A stretch of 22,705 bases of DNA from an uncultured Collinsella sp. (GCA_902494945.1 CABUVF010000007.1:1-22705), one strand, 5' to 3'; counted from the stretch's first letter, positions 1 to 5,799 are shown. Program-made: numbers and translations. The notes: generated by a model not told the origin, from the sequence alone.

Positions 1-85
1 CGGGCGGGCGCTCAAGGCCGTCGCGAGGAAGCGGCTCAGGGCGATATACGCCGTGATGCGCGACCGGGTGCCCTACCGGGAGTAG
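1..85 (+). CDS. IS110-family transposase, C-terminal end (partial)
   Basis: The window opens inside a reading frame (codons from position 2) that encodes about 27 residues and stops with TAG at 83-85. The visible end, LKAVARKRLRAIYAVMRDR followed by VPYRE, is the type of C-terminus seen in IS110/IS1111 transposases, where an Ala/Arg/Lys-rich helix leads into a short 'xPYxx' tail. These enzymes pair a RuvC-like DEDD domain with a C-terminal Tnp2 (transposase_20) domain that carries a catalytic serine. Neither active site is in the window. The rest of the gene lies to the left, so I cannot tell whether it is intact. The assignment rests on a short tail and is moderately confident. Confidence 0.6.
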   Translation, partial: GRALKAVARKRLRAIYAVMRDRVPYRE

Positions 86-124
86 CCCCGACGGTTGACA
101 AAACTATAGGAACACCCAACGACT
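1..124 (+). mobile_element. Right end of an IS110-type insertion sequence
   Basis: The transposase tail is followed at about 93-118 by GTTGACAAAACTATAGGAAC, a short AT-rich tract of the kind often found just after IS110-family transposase genes. IS110 elements usually lack long terminal inverted repeats and do not make clear target duplications, so the exact element end cannot be set from one side. The 124 boundary is a guess placed before the hairpin at 145-185. Confidence 0.45.
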
Positions 125-144
125 ATGTTGCAAAAGCTGTATGC

Positions 145-185
145 CAGCATCCAAAGATGTCAAAAAATGCCGACTTTGGATGCTG
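145..185. repeat. 12-bp inverted repeat between the IS end and the sirtuin gene
   Basis: The arms cagcatccaaag (145-156) and ctttggatgctg (174-185) are perfect reverse complements around a 17-nt loop. No clear T-tract follows on either strand, so it is not a textbook terminator. It lies between the IS tail (+) and the sirtuin stop (-), in a convergent arrangement. It could stop transcription from either side, be part of the mobile element's non-coding end, or bind a protein. Confidence 0.6.
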
Positions 186-217
186 ACGTACATGTTTATG
201 AGACAGTATTGTCTTTG

Positions 218-1102
218 CTATCTGACGGCTTGGACGGCAAGTGCGTCCAGCACACGCCCTGCGTCGGCGTCAATCAGGATGCTGCGATCGGCGATTTCTG
301 CCGGAGCGACTGCCTCGCCAAAATTGACGCATGTGTACGTTGCGCGCTCGTTTTTGGCGGTCATCTGCCAAAACGGGTACTTGATGATGACGGGCGTGTT
401 GCCGCCCACGCCAAGCTCCAAGAACAGAACGCGCATATTGCTGTGGCGGCGCAGGAAATCTTGGTAACGGTCGGCCGCGGCACACCAGCCCTTATCCTGC
501 ACAAACGTGTTGTCGGCGCGCAGGTTCATCGTGAGCGGGGAGCCACAATGGGGGCAACGGGGCACTAGCGCAGACGGAATGCGCAGGTCTTTTTGGGCGG
601 CGACCATGTAATGTACGAGCTCTTCGTTGTCCCAAGTTTCCTGACAGCAGGGCTTGCTGCACTGGAATAGACCATAATCGCCCTGCGTGTAAAAGAGTCG
701 CTGTTTATCGAAACCGGCGCGTTGGAAGCAATGGTCTACGTTTGTGGTCAGCACAAAGTAATCTCGGTCGCGCAGCAGGCCCAAAAGCTGTTCGTAGATG
801 GGCTTGGGTATGGGGTCATATCGGTTGCACATGATATAGCGGCTCCAAAATGCCCAGTATTCCTCGAGGGATTCATAGGGGTAGAAACCGCCGGAGTACA
901 TGTCGGTAAAGCCGTAGCGTGCGGCGAAGTCGCCAAAGAGTTTCTCGAAGCGCTCTCCCGCGTAGGCGTAGCCAGCCGCGGTGGAAAGACCCGCGCCGGC
1001 GCCGATTATCACGGCGTCGGATGCATCGAGTGCGGCTTGGAGCTTAGCGATCTGCTTGGAGAAGGTCGCGGTAGATTGACTCGTCAGACGCGAGAAAAAC
1101 AT
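218..1102 (-). CDS. SirTM-type (macrodomain-linked) Sir2 family NAD-dependent ADP-ribosyltransferase
   Basis: The 294-residue protein has a Sir2 fold with the NAD-binding motif GAGAGLSTAAG at about 34-44, followed by TTNVDHCFQRAG (119-130, with N121 and D123). The sequence QGDYGLFQC (140-148) lies where a canonical deacetylase would have its catalytic histidine (HG), so Gln140 replaces His. C148/C152 and C183/C186 form the zinc ribbon. These features match class M sirtuins (SirTM), reported to mono-ADP-ribosylate a lipoylated GcvH-like carrier rather than deacetylate. The gene begins inside the macrodomain gene (59-bp overlap) with AAGGTG ahead of the ATG. No lipoyl carrier or lipoate ligase gene is visible here; the IS110 tail lies just downstream. 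The family call is strong; the substrate is inferred from family knowledge. Confidence 0.88.
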   Translation of the reverse strand: MFFSRLTSQSTATFSKQIAKLQAALDASDAVIIGAGAGLSTAAGYAYAGERFEKLFGDFAARYGFTDMYSGGFYPYESLEEYWAFWSRYIMCNRYDPIPKPIYEQLLGLLRDRDYFVLTTNVDHCFQRAGFDKQRLFYTQGDYGLFQCSKPCCQETWDNEELVHYMVAAQKDLRIPSALVPRCPHCGSPLTMNLRADNTFVQDKGWCAAADRYQDFLRRHSNMRVLFLELGVGGNTPVIIKYPFWQMTAKNERATYTCVNFGEAVAPAEIADRSILIDADAGRVLDALAVQAVR

Positions 1103-1829
1103 TGAAGATCACCTTAAGGTTGGGGTCGTTATGGTCTAGATGATGACGAACGGCATCGATGGCAACGCGCGCGGCGGCTTGTTGGGGATAGCCAAAGACG
1201 CCCGTCGAAATGCAGCAGAAGGCAAGCGTGTCGAGCTTTCGGCTCGTCGCTTCTTCCAGGCAGCTGGTGTAGCAACGGCGCAGTAGCAGTTCCTCGCGCG
1301 GGCCAGGCTTATGGTTGGGCACGATGGGACCGACGGTGTGGAAGATATGGCTGCTGGGCAGGTTAAAGGCTGGCGTGACCTTGACGCATGCGGTCGGTTC
1401 CTCGTGCCCTTGTTTGCACATGAGGCCGGCGCATATTAGGCGTAGCTGCATGCCGGCGTATGTGTGGATGGCATTGTCGATGCAGCGGTGTCCCGGCACA
1501 AAACAGCCGAGCATTTGGCTGTTGGCGGCGTTGACGATGGCGTCGGCCTTAAGCAACGTGATGTCGCCACGCCAGACGGCAATGCGATTTCGGTAGGGGA
1601 GCGTGCGGGCATCGGTCGCTCCGCCACGCTCGACAAGCCGCCGCTGCAGGTAGGCATCCTGGACGTTGAGCACCTCTGCCGCGAGCGCTTCGGGCGGCCG
1701 CACGTTCATGAGGGCCCTGAGCAAATCGCGCTGCTCGCTGGCTCCGGCGGGAACAGCAACACCGCGCCCGTCCGGTCGCGCGTTGAGCAATGCGTCGATA
1801 AGCCAAATACGACGCTCGGCTTGATTCAT
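1044..1829 (-). CDS. Zn-dependent macrodomain protein-ADP-ribose hydrolase
   Basis: The 261-residue protein has an N-terminal helical extension (about 1-80) and a macrodomain from about 83. The ADP-ribose-binding elements are GDIT (88-91), NAAN (100-103) and ISTGVFGYP (207-215). Between them, GCFVPGHRCIDNAIH (C109, H114, C116) is the Cys/His/Cys signature of zinc-containing macrodomains found next to SirTM genes, which remove the ADP-ribose that SirTM adds. The ATG at 1829 is chosen because AGGAGG sits just ahead of it; a longer frame reaching 1907 lacks such a site. The sirtuin gene overlaps its 3' end, so the two are surely translated from one message. Known relatives in staphylococci and streptococci act in an oxidative-stress-linked lipoyl/ADP-ribose switch. 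Confidence 0.9.
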   Translation of the reverse strand: MNQAERRIWLIDALLNARPDGRGVAVPAGASEQRDLLRALMNVRPPEALAAEVLNVQDAYLQRRLVERGGATDARTLPYRNRIAVWRGDITLLKADAIVNAANSQMLGCFVPGHRCIDNAIHTYAGMQLRLICAGLMCKQGHEEPTACVKVTPAFNLPSSHIFHTVGPIVPNHKPGPREELLLRRCYTSCLEEATSRKLDTLAFCCISTGVFGYPQQAAARVAIDAVRHHLDHNDPNLKVIFNVFLASDESIYRDLLQADR

Positions 1830-1888
1830 GACCGACCTCCTGTCCAATTGAGTTGGGCGTGTTTGACAGCAGTGTGCAACCCGGACCG

Positions 1889-1903
1889 CTTCTTCAAAAG
1901 AAG
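1889..1903. repeat. Short perfect inverted repeat upstream of the macrodomain gene
   Basis: CTTCTT (1889-1894) and AAGAAG (1898-1903) are separated by three bases. The repeat lies about 60 bp upstream of the macrodomain start and just beyond the HxlR terminator, where a promoter for the sirtuin/macrodomain pair is expected. It may be an operator; no regulator can be named. Confidence 0.3.
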
Positions 1904-1905
1904 GC

Positions 1906-1947
1906 ACAAAAAGGTAAGCGCCGTGGAGCGGTATGCCCCACGGCGCT
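1906..1947 (-). terminator. Rho-independent terminator of the HxlR gene
   Basis: The 10-bp stem agcgccgtgg (1917-1926) / ccacggcgct (1938-1947) is GC-rich. On the minus strand it is followed by TTACCTTTTT. It lies 24 bp past the HxlR stop codon and separates that gene from the macrodomain gene on the same strand. Confidence 0.8.
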
Positions 1948-1970
1948 CAATTTGCAAAAGCCCGTAGCTG

Positions 1971-2303
1971 CTAGGAGCTTCGCACAAGCTGCTGGTAGTC
2001 GGTGCCCCATTCCACAAGAGAATCGATGATGGGCATAAGGCTTTGACCCAGCTCGCTCAGCGCGTATTCGGTACGGATGGGCGTTTCGGGAATGACGGTG
2101 CGCGTGATAAGTCCCGCGGCATCCATTTCCTTTAGGTTTGACGAGAGCACCTTTTGACTGATGCCGGGAATAGAGCGATGTAGCGCGTTGAAGCCCAGGG
2201 GCTGCTCAATGAGCTGCTGGATGATATAGATTTTCCACTTGTTGCCAAAGAGCTGAAAACACGTGGCGACGGGGCAGGGGGGCAGTTCTTCTTTGGTGAG
2301 CAT
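1971..2303 (-). CDS. HxlR-family winged-helix transcriptional regulator
   Basis: This 110-residue protein shows the HxlR pattern: CPVATCFQLFGNKWKI at 10-25, a helix-turn-helix reading FNALHRSIPGISQKVLSSNL (38-57), and a wing containing LSELGQSL. Cys10, just before the first helix, is at the position of the redox-sensing cysteine of YodB-type members (Cys6 in YodB), and Cys15 is nearby. The protein may therefore respond to thiol-reactive compounds, quinones or disulfide stress, which is inference. GAGGT precedes the ATG. It is divergent from the ACGX peptide cluster, with a candidate operator at 2365-2382 between them, so it is the best candidate regulator of that cluster. Its own transcription ends at the hairpin at 1917-1947. 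Confidence 0.9.
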   Translation of the reverse strand: MLTKEELPPCPVATCFQLFGNKWKIYIIQQLIEQPLGFNALHRSIPGISQKVLSSNLKEMDAAGLITRTVIPETPIRTEYALSELGQSLMPIIDSLVEWGTDYQQLVRSS

Positions 2304-2333
2304 GGTAACCTCGCAATCGGGTAGGTTGCTTGC

Positions 2334-2339
2334 ATTATC
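2334..2339 (-). promoter_or_regulatory. Candidate -10 element of the HxlR gene
   Basis: GATAAT on the minus strand lies 31 bp ahead of the HxlR start. No good -35 is seen at 17 bp; TTGTAG occurs at 20 bp spacing. Weak support. Confidence 0.35.
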
Positions 2340-2364
2340 GCAGCTGCTGGCGCCCGCGGCTACA

Positions 2365-2382
2365 ACTTACTTTTTGGTAACT
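2365..2382. promoter_or_regulatory. Candidate HxlR operator in the divergent promoter region
   Basis: ACTTAC (2365-2370), six bases, then GTAACT (2377-2382) form a near-perfect inverted repeat of the TTAC-N6-GTAA type that HxlR regulators often bind at their own promoters. A weak + strand promoter could overlap it (TTACTT at 2367-2372 and TAGATT at 2389-2394, 16 bp apart), so binding could block the peptide cluster. Binding is inferred from position and symmetry. Confidence 0.5.
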
Positions 2383-2460
2383 GGCTAATAGATTAGTGCC
2401 TTCTTTTGGGTGGGGTGCATTCCTCGCATGATGTGCTTAGGCGCAAAAGCGTCTACGTCC

Positions 2461-2482
2461 GGGCGGCTTCGCCCAGCCGCCC
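2461..2482 (+). promoter_or_regulatory. GC-rich hairpin in the leader of the ACGX peptide gene
   Basis: GGGCGGC (2461-2467) pairs with GCCGCCC (2476-2482) around an eight-base loop. It ends 20 bp before the peptide start codon, in a leader of about 100 nt. It lacks a T-tract, so it may affect mRNA stability or translation rather than terminate. Confidence 0.4.
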
Positions 2483-2501
2483 CCAATCGAAAGGAATTGC
2501 C

Positions 2502-2714
2502 ATGTCCGAGAATCTCGAGAACGTCGCCGCCTTCGCTTCTTGCGGTACCGCCGATCCCGCCCCTGCCTGCGGCTCCGCCGATCCCAAGGCCGCGCCTGCC
2601 TGCGGCACCGCTTGCGGCTCTGCCGACCCCGCGGCCGCCCCTGCTTGCGGCTCCGCCGATCCCAAGGCTGCTCCGGCCTGCGGCACCGCTTGCGGCGCTG
2701 CGGACGCTCAGTAG
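2502..2714 (+). CDS. ACGX-repeat peptide (putative radical-SAM-modified RiPP precursor)
   Basis: The 70-residue peptide has a short leader (MSENLENVAAFA) and then a low-complexity core made almost only of Ala, Cys, Gly, Pro, Asp, Ser, Thr and Lys. Seven Cys-Gly pairs occur, at C14, C23, C34, C38, C49, C60 and C64. Each is preceded by Ala (Ser once) and followed by Ser, Thr or Ala, giving (A/S)CG(S/T/A). A 26-residue unit starting PACGSADPK occurs at 21-46 and again, nearly complete, at 47-70. AAAGGA sits seven bases ahead of the ATG. The gene is followed after 24 bp by the flavin/ferredoxin fusion and then by a radical SAM/SPASM protein, the arrangement known as the ACGX system in NCBI family models. 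The modification and activity are unknown. A metal-binding role is an alternative. Confidence 0.85.
   Translation: MSENLENVAAFASCGTADPAPACGSADPKAAPACGTACGSADPAAAPACGSADPKAAPACGTACGAADAQ
2562..2711 (+). repeat. 78-bp tandem repeat inside the ACGX peptide gene
   Basis: Codons 21-46 and 47-70 encode near-identical 26-residue units, the second slightly truncated. Because the core is GC-rich and repetitive, several other frames stay open here on both strands. The copy number can probably change by slippage or recombination. Confidence 0.8.
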
Positions 2715-2738
2715 GCAATCGCTAGGAGGGGACTCGTA

Positions 2739-3359
2739 ATGGATGCTCAGATTTGTCTCAAGAAGATGCAGCTTGCCGGGACGCTCTCGCTGGCAACTGT
2801 GGACGAAAATGGCGCGCCGCAAATTCGCTGCGTGAGCGCTGTACATTACGAGTCCCGCGCCATCTACTTCCTCACGGCGCGCGGCAAGGAGATGGCCCGC
2901 CAGCTTATGGCCGATGGGCGCGTCCAAACGCTCGTCCACACGCGGTTTAACGAAATGATCCGCATGTCCGGCGTTGCCACTCCCGCCTTGGATTCCGAGC
3001 AAGTTTACTGGCGTGACGTTATTTATGCCGAGCAGCCGTATCTTGCCAACGTTTATCCCGCTGATACGCGTGATATCAACATTATCTTTAAGGTCGAAAA
3101 CATCGTGCTCGACTACTTTAACCTGGGGGTTCGTCCTATTGAGCGCGCTGTCTTTACCCTAGACGAGGGTATGGCGCCCGCGCCCGTTAAGGGTTTTCGT
3201 ATTGATTCCGATGCGTGTATCGGTTGCGGTACCTGTCTTGAGCGCTGTCCGCAGAAGTGCATCGAGCCGGGTGACTCGTATCGCATAGAGCCTGAGCACT
3301 GCTTGCACTGTGGCGCCTGTGAAGAGAATTGCCCCGTCGGCGCCGTTGAGCGCCTGTAG
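2739..3359 (+). CDS. Pyridoxamine 5'-phosphate oxidase-like flavin barrel fused to a 2x[4Fe-4S] ferredoxin
   Basis: The 206-residue protein has two parts. Residues 1 to about 130 resemble the FMN-binding split barrel of the pyridoxamine phosphate oxidase family (LATVDENGAPQIR at 18-30, then IYFLTARGKEMARQL). Residues 152-206 are a bacterial two-cluster ferredoxin, with CIGCGTCLERCP (C160, C163, C166, C170) and CLHCGACEENCP (C188, C191, C194, C198). Such fusions can carry electrons between a flavin and iron-sulfur partners. AGGAGG precedes the ATG. It sits 24 bp after the peptide gene and 45 bp before the radical SAM gene, so an electron-supply or reductase role for peptide modification is likely but inferred. 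It could also be a stand-alone flavoprotein oxidoreductase. Confidence 0.88.
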   Translation: MDAQICLKKMQLAGTLSLATVDENGAPQIRCVSAVHYESRAIYFLTARGKEMARQLMADGRVQTLVHTRFNEMIRMSGVATPALDSEQVYWRDVIYAEQPYLANVYPADTRDINIIFKVENIVLDYFNLGVRPIERAVFTLDEGMAPAPVKGFRIDSDACIGCGTCLERCPQKCIEPGDSYRIEPEHCLHCGACEENCPVGAVERL

Positions 3360-3404
3360 CCCAATACCGTCATCAATTTGAACATCGACCAAGGGAGTCC
3401 CACG

Positions 3405-4451
3405 ATGCAAAAGCCCGCGTTTGCCTTCCAGTGGCATATTACGGATGAATGCGATCAGCGTTGCAAACATTGCTATATCTTCGCCAACGGTGCCTGCGCT
3501 GGTTTTAAACGCATGCCGTGGGAGCAGATGGCCGAGGTCGTCGATCAGACCCAGGCCCTCTGCGAACGCATCGGTCGTCAGCCGTACTTTTACGTTACGG
3601 GCGGTGACCCCATACTCCATCCCGATTTTTGGCGCCTTGCCAAGCTTTTGCACGAGCGGGGTTTTATGTGGTGCGTGATGGGCAATCCGTTCCATCTGAC
3701 CGACGAGGTCTGCGCCCGCATGAAAGAGTTGGGATGCCGCAAATACCAGCTCTCGCTCGATGGACTCGAGAAAACGCACGATTACTTCCGTAAGCCCGGC
3801 TCGTTTGTCGAGACCTTGCGTGCGATTGGGTGCCTTAAGCGCGCGGGTATCTGGGTTGCCGTTATGAACACGGTTTCGAGTATGAATGCCGCCGAGCTGC
3901 CGCAGCTCATTGACCTTGTGGCAAGCCTCGAAGTCGACGTGTTCGCTTTTGGACGATACTGCCCCACCTCGGGCCAAAAGCGTGATGAGTTCCATCTGGA
4001 GCCGCTGGAATATCGCGACGTGCTGCTGTCCGCGCAAGAGCGTATGGAGTTTCACCAGGCTGCGGGCTGCAAAACGTTCTTCCAGCTCAAAGATCACCTG
4101 TGGACGCTTCTTTTGTGGGAGCAGGGCAAGTTCACCATCCCCACGAGCGCCAAGCCCGGCATGATCTATGACGGCTGCCATTGCGGTACGGGCCATATGA
4201 CGGTGCTGCCTACGGGCGACGTCTATGCATGCCGTCGCATGGAGAGCAAGGTGGGCAACGTTGCCGAGAACTCGCTCGAGGAGCTGTTCTTTTCGCCGCA
4301 GATGGAAGCAAAGCGCGACTTTAAAAAGTTCAAGAAGTGCTCCAAATGCGAACTTTTTGGCTGGTGCCGCGGCTGCCCCGCTGTGGCGTATGGTTACACA
4401 GGCGATATGTACGAAGCCGATCCTCAGTGCTGGAAAGAGATCGAGGAATAG
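3405..4451 (+). CDS. Radical SAM/SPASM peptide-modifying enzyme (ACGX system)
   Basis: The 348-residue protein starts at the ATG at 3405, preceded by AAGGGAG at good spacing; a longer frame from a TTG at 3378 is less likely. The radical SAM cluster motif is C16-X3-C20-X2-C23, followed by the GGD motif (YVTGGDPILHPDF, 63-75). The C-terminal SPASM region carries C258, C260, C276, C312, C315, C321, C324 and C342, enough for auxiliary [4Fe-4S] clusters. SPASM enzymes typically form thioether or C-C crosslinks in RiPP precursors or activate sulfatases. The immediate neighbour with seven Cys-Gly repeats is the obvious substrate, so thioether formation from its cysteines is a natural but untested guess. 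No dedicated exporter or peptidase gene lies alongside. Confidence 0.9.
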   Translation: MQKPAFAFQWHITDECDQRCKHCYIFANGACAGFKRMPWEQMAEVVDQTQALCERIGRQPYFYVTGGDPILHPDFWRLAKLLHERGFMWCVMGNPFHLTDEVCARMKELGCRKYQLSLDGLEKTHDYFRKPGSFVETLRAIGCLKRAGIWVAVMNTVSSMNAAELPQLIDLVASLEVDVFAFGRYCPTSGQKRDEFHLEPLEYRDVLLSAQERMEFHQAAGCKTFFQLKDHLWTLLLWEQGKFTIPTSAKPGMIYDGCHCGTGHMTVLPTGDVYACRRMESKVGNVAENSLEELFFSPQMEAKRDFKKFKKCSKCELFGWCRGCPAVAYGYTGDMYEADPQCWKEIEE

Positions 4452-4475
4452 GATTGCCGTGTCATCGGGTAGCCG

Positions 4476-4519
4476 TTGGGGACGCACTTAAACGACTACT
4501 CATTTAAGTGCGTCCCCAA
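4476..4519. repeat. Dispersed palindrome, copy 1 (17-bp perfect stem)
   Basis: The arms ttggggacgcacttaaa (4476-4492) and its exact complement (4503-4519) flank a 10-nt loop. The same GGGGACG...TTAA core occurs in a second palindrome at 11370-11425. This copy lies between the convergent radical SAM and glutaredoxin genes and could also stop transcription, although it has no strong T-tract. Confidence 0.85.
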
Positions 4520-4525
4520 TGAGTG

Positions 4526-4771
4526 CTAGAGCAGATTCTTCTGTGCCCATGCGATGATGTCGCTCGATTCGTAGAGCGGCGCGCCGTCAATGAACAGACA
4601 GGGAACCTGGCGCTTTCCGCCGACGGCGATGAGCGTCTGCTCGGCATCGGAATCGGTCGAGATATTGCGCTCGGGAATGGTCACGTCGTTATCGGCCAAA
4701 AAGCGCTTGACCTTTATGCAATACGGGCAGCCAGTCATAACGTAGAGCACGAGTTCATGATCAGTAGCCAT
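4526..4771 (-). CDS. Glutaredoxin
   Basis: This 81-residue thioredoxin-fold protein has the CPYC redox motif at 15-18 (TGCPYCIKVKRFL), the conserved QVPCLFIDG segment with its cis-Pro (about 55-63), and the C-terminal YESSDIIAW helix. It is the usual length for a bacterial glutaredoxin of the NrdH/Grx type. It would reduce disulfides using glutathione or a thioredoxin-type reductase; which one cannot be told here. GGAG precedes the ATG. It lies 52 bp downstream of the XRE/TipAS gene on the same strand and may be co-transcribed. Its 3' end is next to the palindrome at 4476-4519. Confidence 0.9.
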   Translation of the reverse strand: MATDHELVLYVMTGCPYCIKVKRFLADNDVTIPERNISTDSDAEQTLIAVGGKRQVPCLFIDGAPLYESSDIIAWAQKNLL

Positions 4772-4823
4772 GGTGTCTCCAATCGGTTGAGGTTTCGATT
4801 GAAATACCCAAAGCCGCTGCGGT

Positions 4824-5651
4824 CTATGCGTGAGCCGACGACGACTCGATCGTCTGGACTAGAAACGCCGTGGCGCCGGTGCCGCAGGGCTTGTCGTAGT
4901 AGTCAACAAAGCGCTGGTCGGCAAGATAGCCGTGGGCGAGGCCCAAGTACGCCTCGTCTTGGGGCTCGCATCCCCAGTTGAGAGCAATCCAGCGACGATG
5001 CATCGCGACAAGCTTGCGAGCCTCGCTTCCATCCGGTTCGCCGTCGCTCATGGCAATCGAGAGCTGGCCCAGAATAGCGCGTTCAAGTTCCTTCATGTCG
5101 TTCCATGTCTGAGGATCCATATCCAGTAACGTTTCGTTTGCTGCATCGATAGCCTCATCGCCATAGCGCGCCCGCGCTTCGGCGCCGTAGCGCTCCTCGT
5201 TTTCTTGCACGGCGCGCCAGCGTTCCAGTTGCGGCAGCACGGCGCCCATGAGCGAGACAGCTTCGTCGAGCGACATACCGGTGTTTTGTGCCAGGCGCGG
5301 GGCACAATCCTCGATCATTGCCTCCATCGTAGTGTCGTAGGTGTACTTGCCGTGGTCGTAGCACCACTTGCAGTAATGATCGGTCGCGGTGCCCGCAGCA
5401 TCGGTGCCGCAGTCGTCGGGTGTGAGTATCATGCCGCAGCTCTGGCAATAGTGCTCGGGCATTTCGAGCAGGTGAGACAGGGGCTCGCCGGTCACGGCGG
5501 CGATGAGCTTCATCATGTCGATACCCGGTGTGACCTCGCCGCGTTCCCAACGGCTGACGGCTTGGCGTGTGACGAAGAGCTTGGCGGCGAGCTGCTCTTG
5601 GGTAAGGTGATGGGCGCGACGGACAGCAATGAGCTTTTCTGCAAAGGCCAT
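4824..5651 (-). CDS. XRE-family regulator with zinc ribbon and C-terminal TipAS domain
   Basis: The 275-residue protein joins three parts. Residues 3-60 are an XRE/Cro helix-turn-helix (LTQEQLAAKLFVTRQAVSRWERG). Residues 66-100 are a zinc ribbon with CQSC (69-72), C81 and CKWC (94-97). Residues about 135-270 match the TipAS effector domain (ARYGDEAIDAAN, ARKLVAMHRRWI, YLGLAHGYLADQRFVDYYD, then a Gly-rich turn). In TipA proteins this domain follows a MerR-type DNA-binding domain and traps thiopeptide antibiotics; here it is attached to an XRE head. The ATG at 5651 is preceded by AAAGGAG; the frame stays open further upstream without a better start. A drug- or metabolite-sensing role is inferred. 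The ligand is unknown. Confidence 0.88.
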   Translation of the reverse strand: MAFAEKLIAVRRAHHLTQEQLAAKLFVTRQAVSRWERGEVTPGIDMMKLIAAVTGEPLSHLLEMPEHYCQSCGMILTPDDCGTDAAGTATDHYCKWCYDHGKYTYDTTMEAMIEDCAPRLAQNTGMSLDEAVSLMGAVLPQLERWRAVQENEERYGAEARARYGDEAIDAANETLLDMDPQTWNDMKELERAILGQLSIAMSDGEPDGSEARKLVAMHRRWIALNWGCEPQDEAYLGLAHGYLADQRFVDYYDKPCGTGATAFLVQTIESSSAHA

Positions 5652-5717
5652 AACGGCTCCTTTCTGCTTTCTGCTGGTTGATGGCTTAAGCATACGCGGC
5701 AGTAGGTGCCCTTCCAA

Positions 5718-5732
5718 GCAACCGTTGGTTGC
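5718..5732. promoter_or_regulatory. Inverted repeat between the XRE/TipAS and trmO genes
   Basis: GCAACC (5718-5723) and GGTTGC (5727-5732) form a perfect 6-bp dyad around GTT in the divergent intergenic region, 67 bp ahead of the XRE/TipAS start. It is a plausible autoregulatory operator. Confidence 0.35.
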
Positions 5733-5786
5733 ACGACAGGAGTCCGCGGCGAAGAATTGCGCGCAACGCCCCACACCTCCATGCCG

Positions 5787-5792
5787 TACAAT
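5787..5792 (+). promoter_or_regulatory. Candidate -10 element of trmO (possible leaderless start)
   Basis: TACAAT ends 8 bp before the ATG at 5800. Transcription would then begin at or next to that start codon, giving a leaderless message. No Shine-Dalgarno sequence precedes either possible ATG, which agrees. No -35 is recognised. Confidence 0.45.
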
Positions 5793-5799
5793 GACCGGC

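Noticed and set aside
2385..3002. Gly/Ala-rich 205-residue minus-strand protein opposite the ACGX gene
   Set aside because: Its repeats simply mirror the precursor repeat. The + strand frame has the ribosome site, the Cys-Gly pattern and the partner genes.
3159..4487. 442-residue open frame antisense to the radical SAM gene
   Set aside because: It is antisense to a clear SPASM protein, runs through the palindrome and shows no family motif.
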